From: a virus
Virus record (IMG/VR): IMGVR_UViG_3300028556_000002
Location: 1-57,933 of that record
Reading direction: 5' to 3' (one strand)
DNA: 57,933 nt
The position numbers and the translations under genes are program-made. Under the pieces are notes generated by a model. It had not been told where the DNA came from and made no database searches. It saw only the letters and a list, made by a program, of their open reading frames with translations. Each line of letters opens with the position of its first letter. Positions within the stretch are counted from its first letter, which is position 1. Below are positions 47,294 to 55,655 of this stretch, piece by piece.

Positions 47294-47496
47294 GCGGCAG
47301 GCGCGCAATCTGCATTCCGGACTTCCTCGAAGCACTCGGCTTCGAAGGGCTTGCCGACGACATCAGAATCACGCGTAGCCTATGGGTCTCGCGCTTCGAC
47401 GACGCCGTGGCAGCAGTCGCCGGTGAAGTTCTTCGCGACGCCACACGTCTGCGCGAAGCCACCGAACCGCCCTGGTCAAAACGTCAGCTTGACTGA
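47290..47496 (+). CDS. Small early protein
   Basis: The product has 68 residues from GTG 47290 (GTG 47281 is also possible). Contains CIPDFLEALGFEGLADDIRI and a helical end. Last gene of the coupled early run. Function unknown. Confidence 0.5.
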   Translation: MSGRRAICIPDFLEALGFEGLADDIRITRSLWVSRFDDAVAAVAGEVLRDATRLREATEPPWSKRQLD

Positions 47497-47525
47497 TTGA
47501 TCGCTGGCGAGCAAAAATCTACGTA
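47497..47525 (+). promoter_or_regulatory. Promoter candidate
   Basis: TTGATC (47497-47502), 17-base spacer, TACGTA (47520-47525), in the AT-richer gap 47497-47596. It would drive the HTH gene at 47597 and perhaps the following small genes. Confidence 0.5.
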
Positions 47526-47548
47526 ACGTGCACGACGTGCGCCCCGAC

Positions 47549-47572
47549 AAGCCCCGCCACCGAGCGGGGCTT
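47549..47572 (+). terminator. Hairpin in gap before HTH gene
   Basis: AAGCCCCGC (47549-47557) and GCGGGGCTT (47564-47572) form a perfect 9-bp stem with a 6-nt loop. It may terminate the early operon or attenuate the promoter just upstream. Confidence 0.6.
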
Positions 47573-47596
47573 CGCCGTTTCCAGGGGGGTGAACGC

Positions 47597-47791
47597 ATGC
47601 CCCTGATCACCGTCGCAGACGCCGTCCAGCTCTTCCGCAAGCCGGCCGGAACCATCCGCCGCTGGATTGCCGAAGACGGCATCACCGGCCAGCGCGACCC
47701 CCGCCTCGCAGGCCTACGCGGACGCCGCATGGTCTACCCCGGTGACCGGCTCCAAGACGCCTACGACAAGCGCAGCAGCGTGACGCACTGA
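47597..47791 (+). CDS. HTH_17 / excisionase-like DNA-binding protein
   Basis: The product has 64 residues from ATG with AGGGGGG. ITVADAVQLFRKPAGTIRRW followed by VYPGDRLQDAYDKR is a MerR/AlpA-like HTH. A candidate late-gene regulator or directionality factor. It is the second such gene (compare 32126). Confidence 0.65.
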   Translation: MPLITVADAVQLFRKPAGTIRRWIAEDGITGQRDPRLAGLRGRRMVYPGDRLQDAYDKRSSVTH

Positions 47792-47825
47792 CACCACCAC
47801 CGCGACCACCACCAGGAGCACCACC

Positions 47826-48035
47826 ATGTCGAACATCGTCACCGACCTTCCGATGACCGAGTGGGTCATCCAGTACAACGGCACCGGCTCCCTTGTGGAG
47901 CAGTCAGTCAACGCCGCCTACTTCACCGCCGAGTACAACAGCGTCTTCGTCGAGTTCAAGGACGGCGCCCACAAGGTCGTTCTGGCCGTCCAGCGCGAGG
48001 CGGTGCTGTCCATCGCCCGCCAGGACGCCCAGTAG
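47826..48035 (+). CDS. Small strand-rich protein
   Basis: The product has 69 residues from ATG with CAGGAG. TEWVIQYNGTGSLVEQSVNA and SVFVEFKDGAHKVVLAVQRE suggest a small beta domain. No family recognised. Confidence 0.6.
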   Translation: MSNIVTDLPMTEWVIQYNGTGSLVEQSVNAAYFTAEYNSVFVEFKDGAHKVVLAVQREAVLSIARQDAQ

Positions 48036-48073
48036 GCGCACCCACTGACTCCCGGCCGCGTTCGTGGGTGCGC
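48036..48073 (+). terminator. 10-bp hairpin
   Basis: GCGCACCCAC (48036-48045) and GTGGGTGCGC (48064-48073) form a perfect stem directly after the stop at 48035. Likely terminator in the 141-base gap before 48177. Confidence 0.6.
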
Positions 48074-48176
48074 GAAGCCGGGCGCGGACCACAGCGTCCG
48101 CACCCCCGGCCGAGCAGGTGGCACCTCCGGCCGGGGGCCAACCCACACCACACCCGCAACCCACAAGGAGAAACCC

Positions 48177-48479
48177 ATGGACCTGCACGCCCTTATCACC
48201 GACATCGAGAACGCTCTGGCCAACCTCAAGGCCCACGTCCTCGGCGACGGCGCCGACCTCGCCAAGACCGCCGAGCGCGACGGGGAGCAGCTCGCCCACG
48301 ACGCCGAGACCGCCGCCGCGCCCGTCATCACCGAGGCCGAGAACGACGCCCGCGGCCTCGCGGCCGAAGCCGCCGCCGACCTGTCCGCCACCGTCGTCAC
48401 CGACATCCCGCCGGCGGCCGACACCACCGCGGCCCCGGCCCCGGCCCCGGCCGCCGAGCAGGACACGCCCACCGCCTGA
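48177..48479 (+). CDS. Small Ala-rich helical protein
   Basis: The product has 100 residues from ATG with AAGGAGA. An amphipathic helix (LITDIENALANLKAHVLGDG) is followed by an acidic Ala/Pro-rich tail. Function unknown; may be a small structural or scaffold accessory, as it adjoins the late region. Confidence 0.55.
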   Translation: MDLHALITDIENALANLKAHVLGDGADLAKTAERDGEQLAHDAETAAAPVITEAENDARGLAAEAAADLSATVVTDIPPAADTTAAPAPAPAAEQDTPTA

Positions 48480-49177
48480 TGGCCGACAGCGCAACGGTCG
48501 CCGTCCCGATCGAGACCAAGCACGGCGACGGCTGCACCTGCCGGTCCGTCGGCGAGATCCACCTTGACCTCGTCGCAGCCAGCCGCAGCTGCCCCGGCGA
48601 CCGCAACCCGCACCGCGCCGGAAGCCTCGCGCAGCAACTCGAGCCGTACAGAACGCCGATCCAGGGCACCGTTGTCATCACGTGGCCCGCAGCCGCCAAG
48701 CCGCCGGTCCACGGCGCCCCACTCATCCCGTGGCAGATGGAGATCCACGACCACGCGACCGGCGAGCAGATGCTCGGCGTCAGCGGCCTGCGCATGACCA
48801 TCGGCGGCGAATCGTGGAACGACGAGGTTATCTGCGTCGACCTCACCGAACTCGTCGGCGACGACGGCAAGCCGCAGCACGGCAAGCCCGTGGTCCCGGT
48901 CCGCGACCCGGACAACCCCGAGCGCGTCCGCACCGCCGTCTTCCGGTACTACGTTGCCGAGATGCGCACCACCCGGCCCAACCCGGCGTCCGTGCACTGC
49001 CACGCGTTCCCAGCCGACGACAGCGAACAGCCCGCAGGAGTCGGATCCTGCAAGTGCGGCATGACCTGGCAGCGATACCAGCAGCTCGTCACCGACGAAG
49101 CCGCCGGCATCCGCTACCTCCACGAGACAGCCCGACCCGTCGACCAGTACGGGGACGCGGCGGACTCCGCGGAGTAG
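48479..49177 (+). CDS. Protein with dispersed Cys/His motifs
   Basis: The product has 232 residues from ATG 48479, overlapping the previous stop. DGCTCRSVGEIHLDL is near the N-terminus, a strand-rich middle (WQMEIHDHATGEQMLGVSGL, ICVDLTELVG) follows, and VHCHAFPADD with SCKCGMTWQRY lies near the end. Function unknown; it directly precedes the terminase genes. Confidence 0.55.
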   Translation: MADSATVAVPIETKHGDGCTCRSVGEIHLDLVAASRSCPGDRNPHRAGSLAQQLEPYRTPIQGTVVITWPAAAKPPVHGAPLIPWQMEIHDHATGEQMLGVSGLRMTIGGESWNDEVICVDLTELVGDDGKPQHGKPVVPVRDPDNPERVRTAVFRYYVAEMRTTRPNPASVHCHAFPADDSEQPAGVGSCKCGMTWQRYQQLVTDEAAGIRYLHETARPVDQYGDAADSAE

Positions 49178-49200
49178 CGGGTATCGGAAGGCGCTGACCC

Positions 49201-49806
49201 ATGAAGCGCGAACCAGACCCCGTACCCATCAAGCAACGCTGCACCGGCCACAGCTCGCGCACCGGCGAGCCCTGCAAGCTGTGGCCGGTCAAGGGCGCGA
49301 CGGTGTGCCACAAGCACGGCGGCCGCGCCAAGCAGGTCAAGGCCAAAGCCGAGGAACGCCTCGCCGAGCAGAGGATCCGCAGAGCCATGGCGACCTACGG
49401 CGAGCCCATCGAGATCGACCCCGCCGCGGCGCTCCTGGCCGAAGTCCACCGGACCGCCGGTCACGTCGCGTGGCTCCAAGAGCAAGTTGCCCAGCTCGAC
49501 GACAAGGACGTCGGCTGGGGCAAAACGCGGGTCAAGACCGGCGGCGAGGACCACGGCACCACCGAAGAGGCCAAGCCCAACGCGTGGCTGGTCCTCTACC
49601 AGGAAGAACGCAAGCACCTGGTGCGCGTGTGCGCCGAGGCGATCCGCTGCGGCATCGAGGAGCGGCGGGTGAAGCTCGCCGAGTCGCAGGGGCAGCTCGT
49701 GGCCGGTGTCATCCGTGCGATCCTCGGCGACCTTCACCTGAGTGTTGAGCAGCAGGCGATGGTGTCCGAGGTCGTGCCGCGCCGACTGCGGGAGCTCGCG
49801 GCGTAG
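49201..49806 (+). CDS. terS: Small terminase subunit candidate
   Basis: The product has 201 residues. The N-terminus (RCTGHSSRTGEPCKLWPVKG, TVCHKHGG) is the Cys/His motif seen in many actinophage proteins encoded just before terminase. The rest is helical (AEERLAEQRIRRAMATYGEP, VAWLQEQVAQLDDKD) with a basic end. Position two genes upstream of the large subunit supports DNA recognition for packaging. No classic HTH is evident. Confidence 0.6.
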   Translation: MKREPDPVPIKQRCTGHSSRTGEPCKLWPVKGATVCHKHGGRAKQVKAKAEERLAEQRIRRAMATYGEPIEIDPAAALLAEVHRTAGHVAWLQEQVAQLDDKDVGWGKTRVKTGGEDHGTTEEAKPNAWLVLYQEERKHLVRVCAEAIRCGIEERRVKLAESQGQLVAGVIRAILGDLHLSVEQQAMVSEVVPRRLRELAA

Positions 49807-49822
49807 CCGAAGGGAGGCGACG

Positions 49823-50095
49823 GTGAGCCACGAAGACCCGACCGACCCGCCGTCGAACTGGTGCCACTGGCCCGTCACCCGGCTTACCGACCGCCTGTAC
49901 TACGGCTGGCCCGAGGGGGAGGCCAAGCCGTGGTTCTGGCACTGGTGCACCACTAACAACCGGTGGGACGGCACCGGCACCGGACGCCACGAGCTCGTCG
50001 CGCGCGAGCCGCTGCATCTGGAGCCTTCGTTGTACTGGCCCGAGTGCTGCGGGCTGCACGGCTGGGTGCGCGACGGCGCCTGGACGCCGGCCTGA
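49823..50095 (+). CDS. Small Trp/Cys-rich protein
   Basis: The product has 90 residues from GTG with AAGGGAGG. Contains WCHWPVTRLTDRLYYGWPEG, FWHWCTTNNRWDGTG and WPECCGLHGWVRDG. The pattern recurs among actinophage small proteins but has no known role. It lies between the terminase genes. Confidence 0.55.
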   Translation: MSHEDPTDPPSNWCHWPVTRLTDRLYYGWPEGEAKPWFWHWCTTNNRWDGTGTGRHELVAREPLHLEPSLYWPECCGLHGWVRDGAWTPA

Positions 50096-50112
50096 CCCGA
50101 TCGGGGTGAGCG

Positions 50113-51702
50113 GTGAGCGCCACCGTCGACTGGGTCGAGTTCGCCGCCGCCGAGTTCGAGCGGCGCAGCCCCGAGGACTACCGTGCCGACCCCGGCGCCT
50201 GGGTTGCCGACAAGCTCGGCGAGCACCTGTGGTCCAAGCAGGTTGCCATCACCGAGTCCGTGCGGGACGTCCGGCGCACCGCCGTCCAGTCCTGCCACGG
50301 CGTCGGGAAGTCGTTCGTCGCGTCCCGGCTGACCGCCTGGTGGCTCGACGTCCACCCCGCCGGCGAGGCCCGCGTCGTCACCACCGCGCCCACCGGCGAC
50401 CAGGTCAAGGCGATCCTGTGGGCCGAGATCAACGGGGCCGCGTCGAAGGCCCGGGCCCGGAAGAACCCGTTCAAGGGCATCGTCAACCAGACCGAGTGGA
50501 TGCTCGACAACCAGCTGGTGGCGTTCGGCCGCAAGCCCTCGGACTACAACCCGCACGCGTTCCAGGGCATCCACGCCAAGTACGTGCTGGTCATCATCGA
50601 CGAGGCGTGCGGCGTCCCCAAGCAGTTCTGGACCGCCGCCAACTCCATCGCCACCGGCGAGCACTGCCGGATCCTCGCGATCGGCAACCCCGACGACCCC
50701 GGCTCGTACTTCGCGCAGGTCTGCGCCGGCGGCGACTGGAACCTCATCGAGATCTCCGCGTTCGACTCGCCGAACTTCACCGGCGAGGAAGTCCCGGACG
50801 CCCTGGCCGAGATCCTCGTCGGCCGCACCTACGTCGAGGAGATCCGCCGCGACTACGGCGAGCAGTCCCCGACGTACATCAGCAAGGTCACCGGCCAGTT
50901 CCCGAAGGACGCCGCCGACGGCGTGGTGCGCCTGTCGAAGCTGCGCGCCTGCTGCCTGCCGCCGGACGCCCCGCACGCGCCCGAGGCGCTGCTGCCGGTG
51001 GAGCTCGGCGTCGACCTCGGCGCCGGCGGCGACCAGACCTGCATCCGGGAACGCCGCGGCATCCTCGTCGGCCGGGAGTGGACGACCCGCAGCAGGGACT
51101 CCGAAGAGGTCGTCGACCTCATCGTCGAAGCGGTCCACCTCACCGGCGCCACCGCCGTCAAGGTCGACGTCATTGGCATCGGCTGGGGCGTCGTCGGATC
51201 CCTGCGGCGCCGCCGCGTCAAGGGCGAACACAACGCCCTAATCATCGGCGTGAACGTCGGCGAAGCCTCCACCCGGCCCGACCGGTACCTGCGGCTGCGG
51301 TCCCAGATCTGGTGGGAGATCGGCCGCGGCCTGTCCGAGGACCGCGGCTGGGACCTGTCGCAGCTGGAAGAGGCCGACCGCGAACGCCTCGTCACCCAGC
51401 TGACCGCGCCCCGCTACGCCCACGACGCCGCACGGCGCGTCGTGGTCGAGAAGAAGGAAGACACCAAGGCCCGGCTCGGCCGCTCCCCGGACAACGCCGA
51501 CGCCCTGCTTCTCGCGTTCTTCGGCGGCGGCGGCCAGGGCGCGGCGTTCCTGACCGCGATGAAGAACCGCGCCGAAGCCGAAGGCGTCGACATCCCCACC
51601 GCATCCCGCTCCTGGCGGGACCAGGCAGCCAAGAACAGGGGGCGGCGTGGCCCGGTCGTCCCTGCCCCGGCAGATCCGCAACCCCGGCGGCGGGAGCGGT
51701 AG
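50113..51702 (+). CDS. terL: Large terminase subunit (ATPase and nuclease)
   Basis: The product has 529 residues from GTG. Walker A is SCHGVGKS (60-67); Walker B is YVLVIIDEA (Asp163, Glu164). The coupling motif region follows (ILAIGNPDDPGS). The C-terminal nuclease shows the RNase H-like acids in GVDLGAGGDQT, KVDVIGIGWG and SPDNADALL. It cuts concatemers and pumps DNA into the head. The last 56 bases overlap the portal gene. Confidence 0.9.
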   Translation: MSATVDWVEFAAAEFERRSPEDYRADPGAWVADKLGEHLWSKQVAITESVRDVRRTAVQSCHGVGKSFVASRLTAWWLDVHPAGEARVVTTAPTGDQVKAILWAEINGAASKARARKNPFKGIVNQTEWMLDNQLVAFGRKPSDYNPHAFQGIHAKYVLVIIDEACGVPKQFWTAANSIATGEHCRILAIGNPDDPGSYFAQVCAGGDWNLIEISAFDSPNFTGEEVPDALAEILVGRTYVEEIRRDYGEQSPTYISKVTGQFPKDAADGVVRLSKLRACCLPPDAPHAPEALLPVELGVDLGAGGDQTCIRERRGILVGREWTTRSRDSEEVVDLIVEAVHLTGATAVKVDVIGIGWGVVGSLRRRRVKGEHNALIIGVNVGEASTRPDRYLRLRSQIWWEIGRGLSEDRGWDLSQLEEADRERLVTQLTAPRYAHDAARRVVVEKKEDTKARLGRSPDNADALLLAFFGGGGQGAAFLTAMKNRAEAEGVDIPTASRSWRDQAAKNRGRRGPVVPAPADPQPRRRER

Positions 51703-54700
51703 CCCGGGCACCGCGCTCGCTCGCCGGCCGCAGACTGCGCCGAGGACCCCGGAGCCGGTCCGGCAGTCCCTAACCCGCCACGGCATGGACACCTCCGGGT
51801 CGTTCGGGCCTGGCGCGCCGATGAACCCGTACTTCGGGTACTCCCAGCGCACCCGCGCCATGGACTACCCGGTCGGCGTCAACATCTCCACCCGTTCCCG
51901 GGCCTCCTGGGGCCGCGTCAGCTTCGACGTCCTGAAGCAGCTCATCGACGCCTACGACGTCGCCCGCATGTGCATCAACCACAAGATCGACGAAATCCGG
52001 TCGATGCCGCTGATGTTCCAGCCCGCCGACTCCGTCGACGACGACGTCGACGAGGCCATCGACGTCGCGAAGCTGATCCTGTCCTACCCGGACCGGGAGC
52101 TGCCCTACGAGTCGTGGGTGTCGAAGTGGCTGGAGAACGCCCTCAAGTACGACTCCGCGCCGCTGTACCGGCGCCGGAACTACGACGGCGACATCATCGC
52201 CCTCGAGGTCGTCGACGGAAAGACGATCAACCCGTACATCGACGAGAACGGCCGCCGCCCCCGCGCGCCGGCCCCGGCGTTCTACCAGACCGTCCACGGC
52301 ATGGTCGCCGACTGGCTGACCGCCGAGGACATCATCTACGTGCCGTTCCGGCCGCAGGAGGACTCCCCGTTCGGGCTCGCCCCCATCGAGTCGATCCTGC
52401 TGACCGCGAACACGGACCTCCGGTTCCAGTGGCACTTCCTGCAGCTGTTCACCGACGGCTCCGTGCCCGCCGGGTTCATGGAGGTCCCGCCGGACCTGTC
52501 CAGCCCCGACCAGGTCGCCGAGTGGCAGGACTACTGGGACGCGATGGTCATGGGCGACCAGGCCAAGCTGCACCAGCTGGTCGCCGTGCCGTCCGGGTCG
52601 AACTTCGTCGAGACCAAGCCCAAGGCGTTCGACGCGACGTTCCCCGAGTACCTGATGATGCGGACCTGCGCCGCCTACGGCGTCGTCCCCCAGGACCTCG
52701 GCCTGATCAAAGACGTCAACCGGGCCAACGGTGAGACGCAGGTCGACATCCAGTTCCGCATCAACACCCTGCCGTGGGTGCGGTACGTCGAGGGCATCCT
52801 GACCCGCTACATCCAGCACGACATCGGCCTGCCGGTGAAAGTGCGCCTGGACACCGGCCGCGACAAGGAAGACCGCCTCGTCGAGGCCCAGGCCCACAAG
52901 CTGTACGTCGACATGGGCGCCGAGTCCCCCGACGAGGTCCGCGTCGACGTCCTGGGCAAGGCCGTCGACAAGGAGCGGCCCACGCCCCGCTTCTACGCCG
53001 GGGCACGCCAAGGCCCGATCACCCTGTGGGCCATCGAGGGCGCCGCCGGCAAGACCGACCCGGACACCTACGGCCCCGCCAAGGACCAGCCGGCCCTGGA
53101 CCAGCCCTACGTGCCGCCGATCCCGGTCGTCGCCGCCGCCGGCACCACCGACGACAAGGCCAGCCTCGCCGCGACCAACGCCTACCAGGTGCAGGCCCGC
53201 CGCGCCCTGGAAGGACAGGGCACCCCGAACCGGGAGACCGCCGAGCAGCGGCAGCAGCGCGGCGCCCGGCAGGCCCCGCAGACCGGCGCCGCACTGCTCA
53301 CCCCGGCACCCCAGGGCTCCCAGGCCGAACAGGACGCCGACGACCAGGACGACCCGGCGGCGGCCGTCGCCAAGGGCGCGGTCATGTCCGGCGCGGAGGC
53401 CGGGGAGCTGTCGGCTTTCCGGGTGTTCGCCAAGACCGCGCGCCGCCGCGGCGTGTGGGAGCGGGACTTCGTGTTCACCGCCGTCGCCCCGGCCGTGGGC
53501 GCCGAGCTGAACCGGGCCGGCCGGGCCGAGCTCGCCGCGATCGCCAAGGCAACCGCCGACCCGGACGGCACCGCACAGGCCGTGTACGACCAGCTCGCCG
53601 AGAACTTCCCGCCCGAGGCGATCGCCTGGGTCAAGGGCGTGCGCTGGACCGGGCCGCAGGATGTGCCTCTGGAGGAGGTCGACTTCGGCGACGAGGACTC
53701 CTGGGCAGCGAGCCACGAGCCCGGCCGCGTCGACAAAACCGTCCGGAAGATCCGCGCCGGGAAGCCCGTCAAGCCCGCGGTGCTGATTGCCCGGCCCGGC
53801 GGCGACACCCCGGCGATGGTCGCCGACGGCCACCACCGCGCCAAGGCCGCCAAGCGCGCGAACGTACCGCTGCGCGCCTACGTCGCCCACCCGGCCAAGG
53901 CCGCAGGGCCCTGGGACGAGATGCACTCCTCCCAGCAGGTCCGCAAGGCCGCGGACGCACCCGACGACGGGCTGGGGCCGAAGATGGCCGGGCTGGCGGT
54001 CCGCGCCGCCGACACCGGGCGCGTCCTGATGATCCAGCGAGGCCAGGACCCCGCCGACCCCGCCGCAGGCTTCTGGGAGTTCCCCGGTGGCCACCGCGAG
54101 GCCGGCGAGCAACCGCCGGCCGCCGCGGCCCGCGAGTGGCAGGAAGAAGTCGGCAGGCTCCTGCCGCCCGGCCGCCAGACCGGCACCTGGACCACGCCGA
54201 ACGGCGCTTACGCCGGACACGTGTGGACCGTGCCGTCCGAGGACGACGTCCGCGTCGACGGGCCCCGGGACCGCACCCTGAACCCCGACGACCCCGGCCG
54301 CGACCACGTCGAGGCCATCGCCTGGTGGGACCCCGAGCAGCTGCCCGGCAACCCGGCCGTGCGCGCCGAACTCGCCGCCGACCTGGACACCGTGCTGCCG
54401 CAGCTGACCGGCGACGACGCGGTGGCCAAGGCGGCCGGCTCCCCAAAAGCCCCGGCCCCTGAACGGGGGCTGCACACCGCCAAGCAATGGCCCGGCTGGG
54501 ACCGCGACCTGAACCTGGCCGCCGTCTACCGCGGCCGCATCCGCCAGGCCCTCACCGGGGCCGTGAACGCAGCCGTCCTGGCCGATGAGTGGCTGCACGG
54601 CCACCGCGTCGCCAAGGCCGCCTACGACGACGACACCGCCGCGACCAGGCGGTGGCTCACCGACCAGGGCGCCGCCGGGGCCGTCGACGACGCCCTGTTG

Positions 54701-55276
54701 GCCGTCCTGGGCGACGCCGCCACCGAGGGCTACGCCCTGGGCGGCCTATCCGCGCAGGCCCTGGTCTCCGGCAACGCCGTCGACTGGGGCGACTGGCACC
54801 CCGGCGACCCGGCCGCCGCCGCCCGCGTCCTCGGCGCCGACGGCCTCGGAGCCGGCCTGCAGCAGCTCCTGGACGACTCCGGCATCACCATCAAGTCCGT
54901 CGGCGAGGGCCGCATGGACGCCCTCGCCCAGGCGCTGGCCGGCGCGCTGGAGACCGGCGAGAGCGCCGACTCCCTGGCGCGGACCCTGCGCGGCGTCCTG
55001 GACGACGACCGCTGGGCGTACATGGTCGCCGTCACCGAGACCAACCGGGCCGTGTCCGCGGCGACGCTCGACGTGTACGGCACGGCCGGGATCCCGGGCA
55101 AGGAATGGCTCATCGCCGGGGACCAGCGCGTGTGCCCGACCTGCGAACTCAACGCCGGAGACGGGCCGATCGCGCTCGCCACGGCATTCACCAGCGGCGA
55201 CAACGCCCCGCCCGCGCACCCGCTGTGCCGGTGCGCCGTCGGACCCGCGGACCTGCCAGGAGGCGACCGTGACTGA
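51647..55276 (+). CDS. Portal fused to ParB/sulfiredoxin-like, NUDIX and MuF-type domains
   Basis: The product has 1209 residues from GTG 51647, in frame throughout. Residues 1-440 are a portal (FDVLKQLIDAYDVARMCINH, YVPFRPQEDSPFGLAPIESI, LGLIKDVNRANGETQV). Residues 690-740 look like a ParB/sulfiredoxin domain (VDKTVRKIRAGKPVKPAVLI, DGHHR at 727-731). Residues 783-880 are a NUDIX hydrolase; its box starts at about Gly815 (GGHREAGEQPPAAAAREWQE, then EVG). Residues 1080-1205 are a Mu gpF-like head morphogenesis domain (AVTETNRAVSAATLDVYGTA, CPTCELNAGDG, HPLCRCAVGP). Portal-MuF fusions are known; the two enzyme-like inserts are unusual. The portal would form the packaging vertex, with the other domains inside the capsid. 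Confidence 0.85.
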   Translation: MARSSLPRQIRNPGGGSGSPGTALARRPQTAPRTPEPVRQSLTRHGMDTSGSFGPGAPMNPYFGYSQRTRAMDYPVGVNISTRSRASWGRVSFDVLKQLIDAYDVARMCINHKIDEIRSMPLMFQPADSVDDDVDEAIDVAKLILSYPDRELPYESWVSKWLENALKYDSAPLYRRRNYDGDIIALEVVDGKTINPYIDENGRRPRAPAPAFYQTVHGMVADWLTAEDIIYVPFRPQEDSPFGLAPIESILLTANTDLRFQWHFLQLFTDGSVPAGFMEVPPDLSSPDQVAEWQDYWDAMVMGDQAKLHQLVAVPSGSNFVETKPKAFDATFPEYLMMRTCAAYGVVPQDLGLIKDVNRANGETQVDIQFRINTLPWVRYVEGILTRYIQHDIGLPVKVRLDTGRDKEDRLVEAQAHKLYVDMGAESPDEVRVDVLGKAVDKERPTPRFYAGARQGPITLWAIEGAAGKTDPDTYGPAKDQPALDQPYVPPIPVVAAAGTTDDKASLAATNAYQVQARRALEGQGTPNRETAEQRQQRGARQAPQTGAALLTPAPQGSQAEQDADDQDDPAAAVAKGAVMSGAEAGELSAFRVFAKTARRRGVWERDFVFTAVAPAVGAELNRAGRAELAAIAKATADPDGTAQAVYDQLAENFPPEAIAWVKGVRWTGPQDVPLEEVDFGDEDSWAASHEPGRVDKTVRKIRAGKPVKPAVLIARPGGDTPAMVADGHHRAKAAKRANVPLRAYVAHPAKAAGPWDEMHSSQQVRKAADAPDDGLGPKMAGLAVRAADTGRVLMIQRGQDPADPAAGFWEFPGGHREAGEQPPAAAAREWQEEVGRLLPPGRQTGTWTTPNGAYAGHVWTVPSEDDVRVDGPRDRTLNPDDPGRDHVEAIAWWDPEQLPGNPAVRAELAADLDTVLPQLTGDDAVAKAAGSPKAPAPERGLHTAKQWPGWDRDLNLAAVYRGRIRQALTGAVNAAVLADEWLHGHRVAKAAYDDDTAATRRWLTDQGAAGAVDDALLAVLGDAATEGYALGGLSAQALVSGNAVDWGDWHPGDPAAAARVLGADGLGAGLQQLLDDSGITIKSVGEGRMDALAQALAGALETGESADSLARTLRGVLDDDRWAYMVAVTETNRAVSAATLDVYGTAGIPGKEWLIAGDQRVCPTCELNAGDGPIALATAFTSGDNAPPAHPLCRCAVGPADLPGGDRD

Positions 55277-55655
55277 GCAGCGGTTCATCGTGGCCCTGGC
55301 CTACCAGGCCGGATACAGCCCGCAGATCCTCACGGGCCAGGACGGCCGGATCGACTACGTCAGCGCCGCCGAGCTGGAGAAGGCCGCGCACTCCTTCGCC
55401 CGCAACGGCATGGGCGGCGGCGCGTTCCACGTCGCCGGCACCGACGCCGAGTTCGAGCCCACCGAGTCCTGGATCCACCGCGGCCCCGACTGGACCGTCA
55501 CCGCACCGGACGGGTCGGTGACGGTCGTGAAGGCCGGCGACTGGCTGGTGGGCGGCTATCTGAGCCCCGCGGCCTGGGAGATGTACAAGCGCGGCAAGAT
55601 CACCGGCCTGTCGCCGCAGGGCGCCGGCCGCCGAGTTACGACCAGGAGGGTCTGA
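55269..55655 (+). CDS. XkdF-like protein (putative prohead protease)
   Basis: The product has 128 residues from GTG with CAGGAGG. It matches the XkdF domain layout: QRFIVALAYQAGYSPQ, VSAAELEKAAHSFARNG, AFHVAGTDAEFEPTESWIHR, VKAGDWLVGGYLSPAAWEMY. XkdF proteins are described as putative prohead serine proteases; here the domain is stand-alone. Position between portal and scaffold-like gene fits a maturation role. Confidence 0.75.
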   Translation: MTEQRFIVALAYQAGYSPQILTGQDGRIDYVSAAELEKAAHSFARNGMGGGAFHVAGTDAEFEPTESWIHRGPDWTVTAPDGSVTVVKAGDWLVGGYLSPAAWEMYKRGKITGLSPQGAGRRVTTRRV

